The notes: generated by a model from the letters alone, not told the origin. A stretch of 64,000 bases of DNA from Streptomyces litmocidini (GCF_014649755.1 NZ_BMTQ01000020.1:1-64000); one strand, 5' to 3'. Shown: positions 31,223 to 40,386, numbered from the stretch's first letter. Translations and numbers: made by a program.

Positions 31223-32608
31223 GTGACGACCAGCCCCACCGACCCCACCCGACTCCCCCGGCTCCCGGCCGGCTTCGTCTGGGGGGCCTCCACCGCCGCG
31301 TACCAGATCGAGGGCGCGGCCGACGAGGACGGCAAGGGGCCGTCGGTCTGGGACGCCTTCGTGCGACGCCCCGGGGCCGTCCGCGACGGCCACACCGGCG
31401 ACGTCGCCTGCGACCACTACCACCGGTTCGACGAGGACGTGGCGCTGATGCGCCGCCTCGGGCTCGACGCGTACCGCTTCTCCGTCTCCTGGCCGCGCGT
31501 CCTGCCGTCCGGCGCGGGCGGGGTGGAGCCGCGCGGGCTCGACTTCTACGACCGGCTGGTCGACGCGCTGCTCGCCGCCGGGATCGAACCGACCCCCACC
31601 CTCTTCCACTGGGACCTGCCGCAGGCCCTGGAGGACGAGGGCGGGTGGCTGAACCGGGAGACCGCGCACCGGTTCGCCGAGTACGCGGCGGTGACGGCGG
31701 ACCGGCTCGGCGACCGGGTGAAGCGGTGGATCACCCTGAACGAGCCCTTCGTGCACATGTCCTACGGCTACGGCTTCGGCGTCCACGCCCCGGGCCGCGC
31801 CCTGCTCCTCGGCGCCCTGCCCGTCGCGCACCACCAGTTGCTCGGCCACGGCCTCGCGACCGCGGCGCTGCGGGCCGCCGTCCCGGACGGCCAGGTGCTG
31901 ATCGCCAACAACTGCACGCCCGTACGGCTGCGCGCGGACGCCCGGTCGGACGCGGACGCGGCGGCGGCGGCGGCCTCGGCGTACGACGTCCTGCACAACC
32001 GCCTCTTCAACGACCCGGTCCTGCTCGGGACCTACCCCGACCTCTCGGCCTACGGCATGACCGACCCGGGCTGGGGAGGAGTGGTGCGCGACGGCGACCT
32101 CGCCACCATCGCCGCGCCGCTCGACGGACTGGGCGTCAACTACTACAACCCGACCTGGGTGACCGCCCCGGCCGATCCGGCGGCGCGGCTCCCCTTCGAC
32201 CTGGCCGAGCCCCAGGAGCCGTACCGGCGGACCGCGTTCGGCTGGCCGGTCGTCCCCGACGGGCTCACGGAGCTGCTCACCGGCCTCGGAGACCGCTACG
32301 GCGACGCCCTTCCTCCGGTGTGGATCACCGAGAACGGCTGCTCGCAGCCGGCCGGGACGGACGACCGGGAGCGGGTCGACTACCTCGCCGGGCACCTCAC
32401 CGCCGTCGCGGACGCCGTGGCCCGGGGAGTGGACGTGCGCGGTTACTTCACCTGGTCGCTGCTCGACAACTTCGAGTGGGCCGAGGGCTACCACCAGCGC
32501 TTCGGGCTGGTCGAGGTCGACTTCGCCACCGGACGCCGCACGCCCCGGGCGAGCTTCGCGTGGTACCGCGACCTGATCGCCTCCCAGCGGGGCCGAACGC
32601 CCTCGTGA
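31223..32608 (+). CDS. GH1 beta-glucosidase
   Basis: A 461-residue (beta/alpha)8 retaining beta-glucosidase. FVWGASTAAYQIEGAADEDG (about residues 16-35) is the GH1 N-terminal signature. The acid/base Glu is in WITLNEPFVH (about 172) and the nucleophile in PVWITENGC (about 369). Other substrate-site residues are visible in YRFSVSWPRVLPSG and DNFEWAEGYHQRFGLV. No signal peptide, so it hydrolyses imported beta-glucosides or cellobiose. GAAGGCAGG precedes the GTG at 31223. The palindrome at 31152-31173 implies repression relieved by an inducer. Unlike the usual case it has no ABC sugar transporter or LacI regulator beside it. Confidence 0.94.
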   Translation: MTTSPTDPTRLPRLPAGFVWGASTAAYQIEGAADEDGKGPSVWDAFVRRPGAVRDGHTGDVACDHYHRFDEDVALMRRLGLDAYRFSVSWPRVLPSGAGGVEPRGLDFYDRLVDALLAAGIEPTPTLFHWDLPQALEDEGGWLNRETAHRFAEYAAVTADRLGDRVKRWITLNEPFVHMSYGYGFGVHAPGRALLLGALPVAHHQLLGHGLATAALRAAVPDGQVLIANNCTPVRLRADARSDADAAAAAASAYDVLHNRLFNDPVLLGTYPDLSAYGMTDPGWGGVVRDGDLATIAAPLDGLGVNYYNPTWVTAPADPAARLPFDLAEPQEPYRRTAFGWPVVPDGLTELLTGLGDRYGDALPPVWITENGCSQPAGTDDRERVDYLAGHLTAVADAVARGVDVRGYFTWSLLDNFEWAEGYHQRFGLVEVDFATGRRTPRASFAWYRDLIASQRGRTPS

Positions 32609-32777
32609 CCCGGGCCCGCACGGCGGACGGGGCCGGACCGTGTCCAGCTGCTGAAATTGTTCATTCAGAGTATTGATCCTTGTTGGCCTCTATGCGAGAT
32701 TCGGCGCACCGCGGTGCCGGTCGACGGCCGCGGTCCGTCCTGATCCACAGGAATCGCCGCCGGGAGAGGTCTTCGAC
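32609..32777 (+). promoter_or_regulatory. NCS1 permease leader
   Basis: 169 bp with an A/T-rich patch (TGAAATTGTTCATTCAGAG and TATTGATCCTTGTTGG at about 32652-32686) likely to hold the promoter. GGGAGAGG at 32762-32769 is the ribosome binding site. The TTGTTCATTC sequence shares a TGTTCAT half with the GH1 palindrome, which could mean a shared regulator but may be chance. Confidence 0.35.
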
Positions 32778-34226
32778 ATGCCGGTCCAACACGCCCCCGG
32801 GGAACGACTCTCGATGGAGAGGCGCACCATCGAGGTCATTCCCGACGCCGAGCGGCACGGCACGCCGCGCAGCCAGTTCACGCTGTGGTTCGGCGCCAAC
32901 ATGCAGATCACCGCGATCGTCGACGGCGCCCTGTCCGTCGTCTTCGGCGCCGACGCCCTCTGGGCGATACCGGCGCTGCTGATCGGCAACGTGCTCGGCG
33001 GCATCGTCATGGCGCTGCACTCCGCGCAGGGCCCGCGCCTCGGCGTGCCGCAGATGATCTCCAGCCGTGCGCAGTTCGGCGTCCGCGGCGCGGTCCTGCC
33101 GCTGCTCCTCGTCATCCTCATGTACCTCGGCTTCGCCGCGACCGGCAGCGTCCTGGCCGGCCAGGCCCTGTCCGAGCTGCTGCACATCGACGACACACGG
33201 GTCGGCATCCTCGTCTTCGGCGTGCTGACCGCCGTGGTCGCCGTCACCGGATACCGGCTCATCCACGCCGCCGGCCGGGTCGCCACCGTCGCCGGGGTGC
33301 TCGGCCTCGGTTATCTGCTCGTGCGGTTGTTCACCCGGTACGACGTCGGCGCGCACGTCGGGAACAAGGGCTTCGAGGCCGCGACCTTCCTGCTCGCCGT
33401 CGGGCTCGGCGCCGGCTGGCAGCTGACCTTCGGCCCGTACGTCGCCGACTACTCGCGCTACCTGCCGCGCGACACCGGCACGCGCGCGACGTTCTGGTCC
33501 ACGTTCGCCGGTTCCGTGATCGGCTCCCAGTGGGCCATGACCCTCGGGGCGCTCACCGCGGCCGTCGCGGGCGAGGCCTTCCTCCCCGACCAGGTGGGCT
33601 TCCTCGGCGACCTGGCCGGACCCGCGGCCCTCGCCTTCCTCGTCTACCTGGTGATCGTGGTCGGCAAGCTGACCGTCAACTGCCTCAACGCGTACGGCGG
33701 CTTCATGTCGATCCTGACGACCGTCACCGCCTTCGACGGCCGCTCACGGATCTCGGCCGCCGCCCGCGCCGCCTACATCGTCGGCTTCACCGCCGTGTCG
33801 GTCGGCATCGCCCTGGCCGCCAGCGCCGACTTCCTGAACAACTTCAAGAACTTCGTGCTGCTGATCCTGATGGTGTTCACCCCGTGGAGCGCGATCAACC
33901 TGGTCGACTACTACCTGGTGTCCCGCGAGCGCGTCGACATCCCCGCCCTGTACGACCCGGACGGCCGCTACGGACGCTGGAACGTCACCGCGCTGACCTG
34001 CTACGTCGTGGGCGTCGCCGTGCAGGTCCCGTTCCTGGCCACGAAGCTGTACACCGGCGCGATCACCAAGAGGCTCGGCGGCGCCGACATCTCGTGGATC
34101 GTCGGCCTGACCGTCACCGCGGCCCTGTACTGGCTGTGGGTGCGGCGCACCGCCGACCCGCCCGCCGAGACCGTGCACCCGGCCGCCCTCGACGGCGGCG
34201 ACCGGTCGACGGCGCCCGTCGGCTGA
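32778..34226 (+). CDS. NCS1-family purine/cytosine permease
   Basis: A 482-residue membrane transporter with about 12 transmembrane helices. The N-terminal segment SQFTLWFGANMQITAIVDGA (about 32-51) is characteristic of the purine-cytosine permease branch, as is WQLTFGPYVADYSRYLPRDT (about 213-232). INLVDYYLVSRERVDIPALY (about 373-392) is the C-terminal NCS1 motif. It imports nucleobases or related heterocycles in symport with cations. The ATG at 32778 has a good ribosome binding site. It precedes, head to tail, a convergent HutD gene, so histidine/urocanate-type substrates are possible. Confidence 0.9.
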   Translation: MPVQHAPGERLSMERRTIEVIPDAERHGTPRSQFTLWFGANMQITAIVDGALSVVFGADALWAIPALLIGNVLGGIVMALHSAQGPRLGVPQMISSRAQFGVRGAVLPLLLVILMYLGFAATGSVLAGQALSELLHIDDTRVGILVFGVLTAVVAVTGYRLIHAAGRVATVAGVLGLGYLLVRLFTRYDVGAHVGNKGFEAATFLLAVGLGAGWQLTFGPYVADYSRYLPRDTGTRATFWSTFAGSVIGSQWAMTLGALTAAVAGEAFLPDQVGFLGDLAGPAALAFLVYLVIVVGKLTVNCLNAYGGFMSILTTVTAFDGRSRISAAARAAYIVGFTAVSVGIALAASADFLNNFKNFVLLILMVFTPWSAINLVDYYLVSRERVDIPALYDPDGRYGRWNVTALTCYVVGVAVQVPFLATKLYTGAITKRLGGADISWIVGLTVTAALYWLWVRRTADPPAETVHPAALDGGDRSTAPVG

Positions 34227-34233
34227 CCCGTAC

Positions 34234-34800
34234 TCATCCCACCGGCACGACGTCCGCCCACAGGGCGGCGGCGTCGGGCGAGAGCGGCGTGACCGCTCGG
34301 CCCGGCGCCTCGTCGTCCCCGCCCCACCACACGCCCTGCCCCGCGGCCAGCGGGCCCTCCCCCGGGCCCGTGCTCCACCGGCCGCGCAGCACGTGGAAGA
34401 CCCCGGCACTCCCGCCGGCCCGCACGACGGGCCCGGTGACCCGCTCCACCCGGGCCACCGCACGGCCCCGCCGCACCATGATGTTGAGGACCCGGCACGC
34501 GCCGCCCAGCAGCTCGGCGGTCAGCTCCAGGTCGCCGGGGAACGGCAGGGGCTCCTCCGCGCGCGCCGTCCGGTCGAACGTCCCGGGGGCCGTCAGGCGC
34601 ACGCCCTCGCCCGTCAGCAGGGTGAGCGTCCGGTCGACCCCGGGAAACGCCGAGAACGGACCGTCCCGGTCGATGTCGGCGACGCTCGCGCGCCACCGGA
34701 ACTCCTCTGCGCCCACCGGCCACGAGACGATCTCCCGGGTGGCGCCCCCGCCGTTGCGCCACCGGCCCGCCGTCAGCGTCTCGACGTCGAAGCGGTGCAT
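34234..34800 (-). CDS. HutD/Ves-family cupin-like protein
   Basis: A 188-residue bicupin of the HutD/Ves family. It begins MHRFDVETLTAGRWRNGGGA followed by TREIVSWP, the family's N-terminal signature (W-NGGG-TREI), then FRWRASVADIDRDGPFSAFP and a GVDRTLTLLTGEG strand (about 37-70). LNIMVRRGRA (about 110-120) is in the second cupin. HutD proteins occur with histidine utilisation genes and may limit pathway flux; none of those genes are here. The ATG at 34800 starts at the conserved motif. Converges with the NCS1 permease with a 7-bp gap. Confidence 0.87.
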   Translation of the reverse strand: MHRFDVETLTAGRWRNGGGATREIVSWPVGAEEFRWRASVADIDRDGPFSAFPGVDRTLTLLTGEGVRLTAPGTFDRTARAEEPLPFPGDLELTAELLGGACRVLNIMVRRGRAVARVERVTGPVVRAGGSAGVFHVLRGRWSTGPGEGPLAAGQGVWWGGDDEAPGRAVTPLSPDAAALWADVVPVG

Positions 34801-34864
34801 GGGGGCTCCCGGGCTGCGTGCGGTACGGACGGTACGGGCGCGGACCACCCGGCGGGGCAACGAT

Positions 34865-34901
34865 AGGGGGCCGTCCCGGACGTCTGCCGGAACGGCCCCC
34901 T
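34865..34901 (-). terminator. Terminator hairpin of the mat-like operon
   Basis: AGGGGGCCGT ... ACGGCCCCCT with an inner CCGG/CCGG pairing, about 40 bp beyond the 34944 stop. Long near-perfect stem; it also lies upstream of HutD. Confidence 0.7.
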
Positions 34902-34943
34902 GTCTGCGGCTTCGAAAGGCCGGTTACGACTGCCGCGGCCGTG

Positions 34944-36197
34944 TCAGAACCCGGCCCGGCGCCTGCCGCGGATGCGGCGCGGGTACGGGAAGAGGCGCGG
35001 GGAGCGCTTGGCGGCCACGTCCTCGATCCAGCCGAAGGTCAGCACCAGCAGTCCGATCAGGGGGATCGCCACCAGCAGCGGGAACCACTGGCTGGTCAGC
35101 AGCCACTGGCCGTGCTCGTAGAAGAAGTCGACGGACCAGAGGGGGTCGATCAGGGGGATGGCGGCCACCAACGCGGTCTCGTGCCAGAGGTAGACGCTGA
35201 CGGCGCGTGCGTTGAGCAGGCTGACCAGGCCGTTCCAGCGTTCCAGCGGTTTGGGCCACTGTTCCCAGGAGGGACTGACGTGGAGCAGGATGGCGACGAA
35301 GCCGAGGGACCACAGGGCCTGGGCTATCGGCCAGCTCTCGATGTCGGTGGGCACGGTCGGGTCGACCGGCCGGGTCTGCAGGTACCACCAGCCGGCCACC
35401 ATGACCAGCGGCGCGACAGACGGCACGACGTACTGCGGGATCTTCTTGAGCAGGCCCTCCTGGTGAGCCATGCCGAGGATCCAGCAGGAGCCGAAGGTGG
35501 CGAAGTCGCTGACGGTCTCCCAGACCCGGCTGTAGATGAACTCCTGGTCGATGAAGAACGTGTTCATGACGATCGCCAGCGCGAGCGGCACGAACAGCGT
35601 CACCACCGGCATCCGCCGCAGCGCCCACAGCATCAACGGTGAGAGCAGGACGTACCAGAGGTACGCGCGGAGGTACCAGAGCGGGACGATGACCTGCACC
35701 GCCCAGCCCTGCCCCACGAGGTGGTCGAAGCCGTTCAGCGATTCGGCGTACGGCGGAGTGCTCAGCGGCACGAGCCAGAACAGCAGCTTGCCCCACCACC
35801 AGTCGGGATGCCCCTCGGCGTCGGGCCCCCAGCCGTCGGCGATCTCCAGGGCGAGCATGACCGCGCCGAACAGCCACATCGGCGGCAGCAGTCGGCGCAG
35901 ACGGCCCCGGATGACGCCCAGGGCGGGACGGCTGAGCGAGCGCGCCATCAGCGACCCGGCCAGCGCGAACATCACGCCCATCGACGGGAAGACGATGGGC
36001 AGCCAGAACCAGCCGAAGTTGTGGTAGAGCACCACGCGCACCAGCGCCAGCGCGCGCAGCAGGTCGAGATAGCGGTCCCGGCCGCCCTTGCGCGGGGACG
36101 GTGCCGGCGGCTCCGGTTCCGGCTCCTGTCGCAGAACGGCGGGGACGCGCAGCTGGACGGTGTCCTGGGTGCCCCCGAACCCGAAGGATGTGGTCAT
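34944..36197 (-). CDS. matA: MatA-like membrane acyltransferase
   Basis: A 417-residue acyltransferase-3-family membrane protein with about 10 helices. The catalytic-type His lies in LVRVVLYHNFGWFW (about residues 52-65), followed by PSMGVMFALAGSLMARSL. Later segments include WYLRAYLWYVLLSPLMLWAL and SVYLWHETALVAAIPLIDPL. It starts 2 bp after the stop of the deacetylase/GT2 gene, with its ribosome binding site inside that gene. In S. coelicolor the matAB pair makes an adhesive N-acetylglucosamine polymer needed for pellet formation; this gene order matches, so O-acylation of the glycan is the likely role. Gene symbol by analogy. Confidence 0.75.
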   Translation of the reverse strand: MTTSFGFGGTQDTVQLRVPAVLRQEPEPEPPAPSPRKGGRDRYLDLLRALALVRVVLYHNFGWFWLPIVFPSMGVMFALAGSLMARSLSRPALGVIRGRLRRLLPPMWLFGAVMLALEIADGWGPDAEGHPDWWWGKLLFWLVPLSTPPYAESLNGFDHLVGQGWAVQVIVPLWYLRAYLWYVLLSPLMLWALRRMPVVTLFVPLALAIVMNTFFIDQEFIYSRVWETVSDFATFGSCWILGMAHQEGLLKKIPQYVVPSVAPLVMVAGWWYLQTRPVDPTVPTDIESWPIAQALWSLGFVAILLHVSPSWEQWPKPLERWNGLVSLLNARAVSVYLWHETALVAAIPLIDPLWSVDFFYEHGQWLLTSQWFPLLVAIPLIGLLVLTFGWIEDVAAKRSPRLFPYPRRIRGRRRAGF

Positions 36198-36199
36198 GG

Positions 36200-38353
36200 T
36201 CAGGCCTCCACGGGTGCGGCGGCGACCTCGCCGGTGCGCCGGAGCTTCTGCCAGCGCAGTCGGCCACCGGTCAGCGCCGTGATCGCGGACTGCAACAGGA
36301 CGATGTACATCAGCTGCCGATAGACCACCTGCTGGATCGGCAGGCTGATCAGGTGCAGGGGCTTCTCGCCGTCGAGCCGGAAGGCGTACCAGGACAGCGC
36401 GGCCTGGAGCAGGATGAAGCCGCCCCAGCTGGCGAGGGTGATCGGGGCGTCCGCGAACAGCACGCCGTACAGCAGGAACATGTCGACCAGCGGCGCGAGC
36501 AGCGGGGCGACCACGCCGAACAGCACGACGAGCGGCAGTCCGATCCGGCCGAAGCGCCCGGCCGGTCCGCGGGAGATCACGGCACGCCGGTGCTTCCACA
36601 TCGCCTGCATGCTGCCGTAGCTCCAGCGGTACCGCTGGGACCAGAGCTGCTGGATGCTGGCGGGGGCCTCGGTCCAGGCGCGGGCGCGCTCGGCGTAGAC
36701 GATCCGCCAGCCGTCGCAGAGGACCGCCATGGTGATGTCGGTGTCCTCGGCGAGGGTGTCGTCGCTCATCCCGCCGACCCGCTGCAGGGCCTCCTTGCGG
36801 AAGGCGCCGACCGCGCCGGGGATGGTCGGGATGACGTTGAGCATGTCGTACATCCGGCGATCCAGGTTGTGGCCGAGGACGTACTCGATGTGCTGCCAGG
36901 CGCCGATCAGGCTCTCGCGGTTGCCGACCTTGGCGTTGCCCGCGACCGCGCCGATCCCCGGGTCGCCGAACGGCTGGACCAGCTCGCGCACCGTGGACGG
37001 CTCGAAGACGGTGTCGCCGTCCATCATCACGATGATGTCGTGCGACGCGGCCGCGATGCCGGTGTTGAGCGCGCTGGACTTTCCGCCGTTGACCTTGCGG
37101 ATCAGCCGGACGAACGGCAGGTTCATCTCCTCGACGATGTCCGCGGTGCCGTCCGTGGAACCGTCGTCGATGACGATCACTTCGATCGGATGGTCACTGG
37201 CGATCAGGGAGTTGAGGGTGTTCGCGATGCACTCGCGCTCGTTGTACGCCGGCACGAGCACGGTGACCGGTTCGGTGACGGGCGGTCCCCACGCGTTCCG
37301 CCGCCGGGAGCGCCGGGCGTGGAGCGGCGCGAGGACGAGCATCAGCGCGAACCGGCCGAAGTTGAGGAAGCCGACGACGGCGAGGAGGGCGACCAGCACC
37401 GGCAGGGTGAGCACGGCGGCCTGGCTGGCCCAGATGAACCCCTTGCCCGCCCACAGCTGGTAGCCGTGCACCGGCACGGTGGCGTCGGTGGCGCCGAGCG
37501 CCTCGGAGATGGTGGCGAAGCGGTACCCCTGGGCCTGCAGCTTCTCGATGATCTGCTCGAGCGCGGCGATGGTCTCGGTACGGTCGCCGCCCGCGTCGTG
37601 CAGCAGGATCAGCTCGCCCGCGCCGGGCTTGCGCGGCATCGCCGCCTTGACGATCTCGTCGACGCCGGGGCGCTTCCAGTCGTCGGTGTCGCGGTCGATG
37701 AACGCGGTGAGGTAGCCGTGGGAGCCCACGTACTTGATCACCGGGTAGTTCCAGTCGTCGAGCGCCGAGGCGTCGGAGGAGTACGGCGGGCGGAACAGCG
37801 CGCTGTGGACGCCCGCGACGCCGGCCAGCGCCAGCTGCGTCTGCGCCAGTTCCCAGCTGATCCGGGTGTGGGACTGGTAGGCCAGGTCGGGGTGGGTGTA
37901 GGTGTGCACGCCGATCTCGTGGCCGCCCGCGACGATCTGCCGGATCAGCTCCGGGTTGCGCGTGGTCATCGCACCGGTCACGAAGAAGTCCGCGCGGATG
38001 TCGTGGTCCGCGAGCAGCTTCAGGATCTTCGGGGTCCACTCCGGCGAGGGGCCGTCGTCGAAGCTGAGGACCACGGTGTGGTTGGGGATCCGGTAACTCA
38101 CCGGGCGCTCGTTCTTGTCGCCGCGCGCGTCGATGACCGGGCCGCCCTTGAGGAGGTTCTCCGGCACGGTCGTCTTGTCGACCGAGGTCGCGATCCGGGT
38201 GTCGTGGAACGCCTCGTTGGTGGCGAGGCCCCGCAGGACGAGGAGCCCGAGCAGGCAGGCCAGCAGGGACAGCGGCATGAAGAAGCGCAGCGGCGGCGCA
38301 GCCAGTCGGCGCGGCCTCAGCAGGGACTGCCGACGACGCTGGTGGCGGGACAA
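36200..38353 (-). CDS. matB: MatB-like polysaccharide deacetylase/GT2 fusion
   Basis: A 717-residue bifunctional membrane protein. An N-terminal helix (LSLLACLLGLLVLRGLA, about 28-45) leads to a NodB deacetylase at about 85-300: VVLSFDDGPSPEWTPKILKL supplies the metal Asp, HEIGVHTYTHPDLAYQSHTR the His pair. After a second helix, a processive GT2 domain (about 360-590) has VIDDGSTDGTADI, MMDGDT, EDTD and QRYRW (D,D,D,QxxRW). Three to four helices close the protein. The combination is that of MatB, which polymerises and deacetylates poly-GlcNAc. A TTG start at 38353 is chosen for its CAGGAG spacer; an ATG at 38428 is the alternative. No biosynthetic partner for cyclic-di-GMP control is seen. 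Confidence 0.85.
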   Translation of the reverse strand: MSRHQRRRQSLLRPRRLAAPPLRFFMPLSLLACLLGLLVLRGLATNEAFHDTRIATSVDKTTVPENLLKGGPVIDARGDKNERPVSYRIPNHTVVLSFDDGPSPEWTPKILKLLADHDIRADFFVTGAMTTRNPELIRQIVAGGHEIGVHTYTHPDLAYQSHTRISWELAQTQLALAGVAGVHSALFRPPYSSDASALDDWNYPVIKYVGSHGYLTAFIDRDTDDWKRPGVDEIVKAAMPRKPGAGELILLHDAGGDRTETIAALEQIIEKLQAQGYRFATISEALGATDATVPVHGYQLWAGKGFIWASQAAVLTLPVLVALLAVVGFLNFGRFALMLVLAPLHARRSRRRNAWGPPVTEPVTVLVPAYNERECIANTLNSLIASDHPIEVIVIDDGSTDGTADIVEEMNLPFVRLIRKVNGGKSSALNTGIAAASHDIIVMMDGDTVFEPSTVRELVQPFGDPGIGAVAGNAKVGNRESLIGAWQHIEYVLGHNLDRRMYDMLNVIPTIPGAVGAFRKEALQRVGGMSDDTLAEDTDITMAVLCDGWRIVYAERARAWTEAPASIQQLWSQRYRWSYGSMQAMWKHRRAVISRGPAGRFGRIGLPLVVLFGVVAPLLAPLVDMFLLYGVLFADAPITLASWGGFILLQAALSWYAFRLDGEKPLHLISLPIQQVVYRQLMYIVLLQSAITALTGGRLRWQKLRRTGEVAAAPVEA

Positions 38354-38517
38354 GGGCGCTCCTGGAGATGGGTGGTGCGGACGATCAGGCACGCTCGGCA
38401 GGCCCGCGGGCGTTGCTCCGGGCGGCACGACGGTCGCGGCATGTCGTGGGACGTGGCGACGTCCGGCGCGGTGGCCGGACTCTTCGGGCGGCGTGTCGCG
38501 GACCGCGCCCTCGGGGG

Positions 38518-38805
38518 TCAGGAGGGCAGTACGGGTCCCCTGGTGGGCATGTACGAGGGCTTCGGCGGTATCCCCATCGCCGGGGCGTCCGACTGCATGC
38601 CGATCAGGCTGCTGCCCATGGCGGCCGCCAGGATCGCGCCGATCACGGAGACCGGCCAGCCGAAGCGCCGCAGCAGACGGCTGCGCAGACCCGACTGGTC
38701 GACGAACACCGGTGCCGGAGCAGGCTCTTCGAAAGGCGATCCGGACATGCCGGGCTGTACCGGGTATGCCGATCCGCGCTCGAAGGGCGTGATGACTTGG
38801 CGCAT
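38518..38805 (-). CDS. Small membrane-anchored protein upstream of matB
   Basis: A 95-residue protein with a disordered Pro/Ser-rich N terminus, a basic patch (SRLLRRFGWP) and one transmembrane segment (VIGAILAAAMGSSLIGMQS, about residues 55-73) followed by a short outside Pro-rich tail (PPKPSYMPTRGP). The ATG at 38805 follows AAAAGGCC. It is 164 bp upstream of matB on the same strand and is probably the first gene of the operon. Role unknown; an accessory subunit of the glycan synthase is possible. A longer frame to 38907 lacks a better start. Confidence 0.55.
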   Translation of the reverse strand: MRQVITPFERGSAYPVQPGMSGSPFEEPAPAPVFVDQSGLRSRLLRRFGWPVSVIGAILAAAMGSSLIGMQSDAPAMGIPPKPSYMPTRGPVLPS

Positions 38806-39100
38806 CTTGTGTGGCCTTTTTGTGCAGGGTACGTAGACCGCTGAAGCGTAGAGCGGACCGTAGCGCACGGCCTGAATCGTTTGGCGAACGATGTTCCCAT
38901 TTGACATGATCCGTTCGAATGTCGTAACCGGATCGGTATGTGGGCGGGCATGTTCCGACCCGCGGACGACCGGGGCGCGGACGGGGGGCGGGGCGGCCCG
39001 GACCCTTCGCTAGGATGACCCCTCAATTCGTGTGATCAGCGATTGATCCTCATGCAAAGGGCGTGTCCGGGTACCGCCTCAACGCCCCAAGGAGAACCCC
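38806..39100. promoter_or_regulatory. Divergent intergenic region, mat operon / GH16
   Basis: 295 bp between divergent genes. It includes A/T-rich patches CATTTGACATGATCCG (about 38901-38916) and TTCGTGTGATCAGCGATTGA, the first containing a TTGACA-like -35 on the plus strand. CAAGGAGAACCCC at about 39088-39100 is the GH16 ribosome binding site. No perfect palindrome seen. Confidence 0.4.
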
Positions 39101-40051
39101 GTGAGCCAACCCCGCCGCACCTCTCGTCGCCGCGTGTGGGCCGTGCTCACGCTCCCCGCCCTCCTGTGCGCACTCGCCGCGTGTTCCGCCGACCCCGCGT
39201 CCGGCGGGGGCGCCGACGCGGCCCCGCCCGCGCAGGACGCCTCGCCGACCCCGACCGGGCCGCCCGGGACCCTGTTCGACGACTTCCACTACAGCGGCGC
39301 CGACGACCCCTCCCTCGCCGCCCACGGCTGGGAGATCCGTACCGGCGGGGGCGGCCCGGGGATCAAGGACACCTGGTCCGCCGACGGCGTCGGCTTCCCC
39401 TCCGACGCGACCGCCCAGGGGGGCAGGGCCCTGCGGCTGCGGTCCTCCACCGACGGCACCGCGCAGGGCACCCGGCAGGTCGAGGTGCAGACCACCGGCA
39501 AGAACTTCCTCACGGGCACCTTCGCCGCCCGCGTCCACCTCAGCGACAAGCCCACGAGCGGCCGCAACGGCGACCACGTCGTCCAGACCTTCTTCCCCAT
39601 CTCCCCCGCGGACTCCTCCGAGAACTACAGCGAGCTCGACTTCGAGTACCTGCCGAACGGCGGCTGGGGGTCGGTGGGGCCGCGACTCGACAACGTCAGC
39701 TGGTACAAGGCCGATCCGCCGGACCGGGTCAGCCACACGCTCAACCGGCGGCTCGAGGGCTGGCACACCATGGTGATCACCGCCATGGACGGAAAGGTCA
39801 CCTACTCCCTGGACGGCGAGAAGCTCTTCACCAGCTCCGGCAAGTACGTCCCGCGCGAGAAGATGGACATCCACTTCAGCAACTGGTTCGTCGACCTCCC
39901 CTTCACGGGCGGCCCGCGCGCCTGGGACGTGAAGGTCGACTGGGTCTACTACAAGGCCGACGAGGCCGTCTCCCCGGCGGACGTCCAGAAGACGGTGGAC
40001 GGCTTCTACAGCGCCGGCACCGACTACGTCAACACCGTGCCGAAGTCCTGA
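39101..40051 (+). CDS. GH16-family lipoprotein glycosidase
   Basis: A 316-residue secreted protein. A positively charged N terminus and hydrophobic stretch end in the lipobox LAAC (Cys about 28), then a Pro/Ala/Thr linker. The GH16 jelly-roll (about 55-300) carries the catalytic motif ELDFE (about 178-182: nucleophile Glu, assisting Asp, acid/base Glu). Other features are SWYKADPPDRVSHTLNRR and MDIHFSNWFVD. GH16 enzymes cut beta-1,3/1,4-glucans, galactans or related polymers. Its divergence from the mat-like operon suggests action on extracellular or cell-wall glycans. Lipid anchoring keeps it on the outer face. The GTG at 39101 has GGAGA seven bases upstream. Confidence 0.85.
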   Translation: MSQPRRTSRRRVWAVLTLPALLCALAACSADPASGGGADAAPPAQDASPTPTGPPGTLFDDFHYSGADDPSLAAHGWEIRTGGGGPGIKDTWSADGVGFPSDATAQGGRALRLRSSTDGTAQGTRQVEVQTTGKNFLTGTFAARVHLSDKPTSGRNGDHVVQTFFPISPADSSENYSELDFEYLPNGGWGSVGPRLDNVSWYKADPPDRVSHTLNRRLEGWHTMVITAMDGKVTYSLDGEKLFTSSGKYVPREKMDIHFSNWFVDLPFTGGPRAWDVKVDWVYYKADEAVSPADVQKTVDGFYSAGTDYVNTVPKS

Positions 40052-40129
40052 CCCCGTACGCAGAACACGTCCTGACCGTCCCCTTGTCAGCGGGTTCGCC
40101 TCCTCCCTACCTTTGTGCAGCGAGTTCCC

Positions 40130-40159
40130 GGCTCGGCGGGCCCACCGGTCCGCCGAGCC
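40130..40159 (+). terminator. Rho-independent-like terminator
   Basis: GGCTCGGCGG ... CCGCCGAGCC with a 10-nt loop, followed by GTTTCCT. About 80 bp after the GH16 stop and 40 bp before the lanthipeptide precursor. Confidence 0.7.
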
Positions 40160-40201
40160 GTTTCCTGCTCCTCAGCGCACGACAGACCATGGAGGCGTCA
40201 C

Positions 40202-40384
40202 ATGCCCGTAGCCGTGCCGGAACTTCTGGAAGTCGACGGAATCCGCGACGCGGGTCCGCTGGAGATCGACGACGAGGCGATCGCGTTCGAGGACGACGAC
40301 CGCGGCGACCGCGAACACATGGCGTGTCTCGCCGACCCCTGGGTGACCGCCACCACCCGCTTCGCGTGTGACCTGAACTCGTAG
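40202..40384 (+). CDS. Lanthipeptide precursor candidate
   Basis: A 60-residue peptide. Residues 1-38 are acidic and helical (PELLEVDGIRDAGPLEIDD, AIAFEDDD), as in lanthipeptide leaders. The C-terminal ~20 residues read HMACLADPWVTATTRFACD then LNS, with two Cys, three Thr and one Ser, enough for one or two (methyl)lanthionine rings. GGAGG sits 6 bp before the ATG at 40202. The stop is 2 bp before the LanL-type synthetase gene, so the genes are coupled. The precise leader/core border is unknown; no GG motif is visible, consistent with class III/IV peptides cut by host proteases. Confidence 0.7.
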   Translation: MPVAVPELLEVDGIRDAGPLEIDDEAIAFEDDDRGDREHMACLADPWVTATTRFACDLNS

Positions 40385-40386
40385 CG

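Noticed and set aside
36101..38836. A 911-residue plus-strand open frame antisense to the mat-like genes
   Set aside because: No motif, and the minus-strand NodB, GT2 and acyltransferase motifs are intact.
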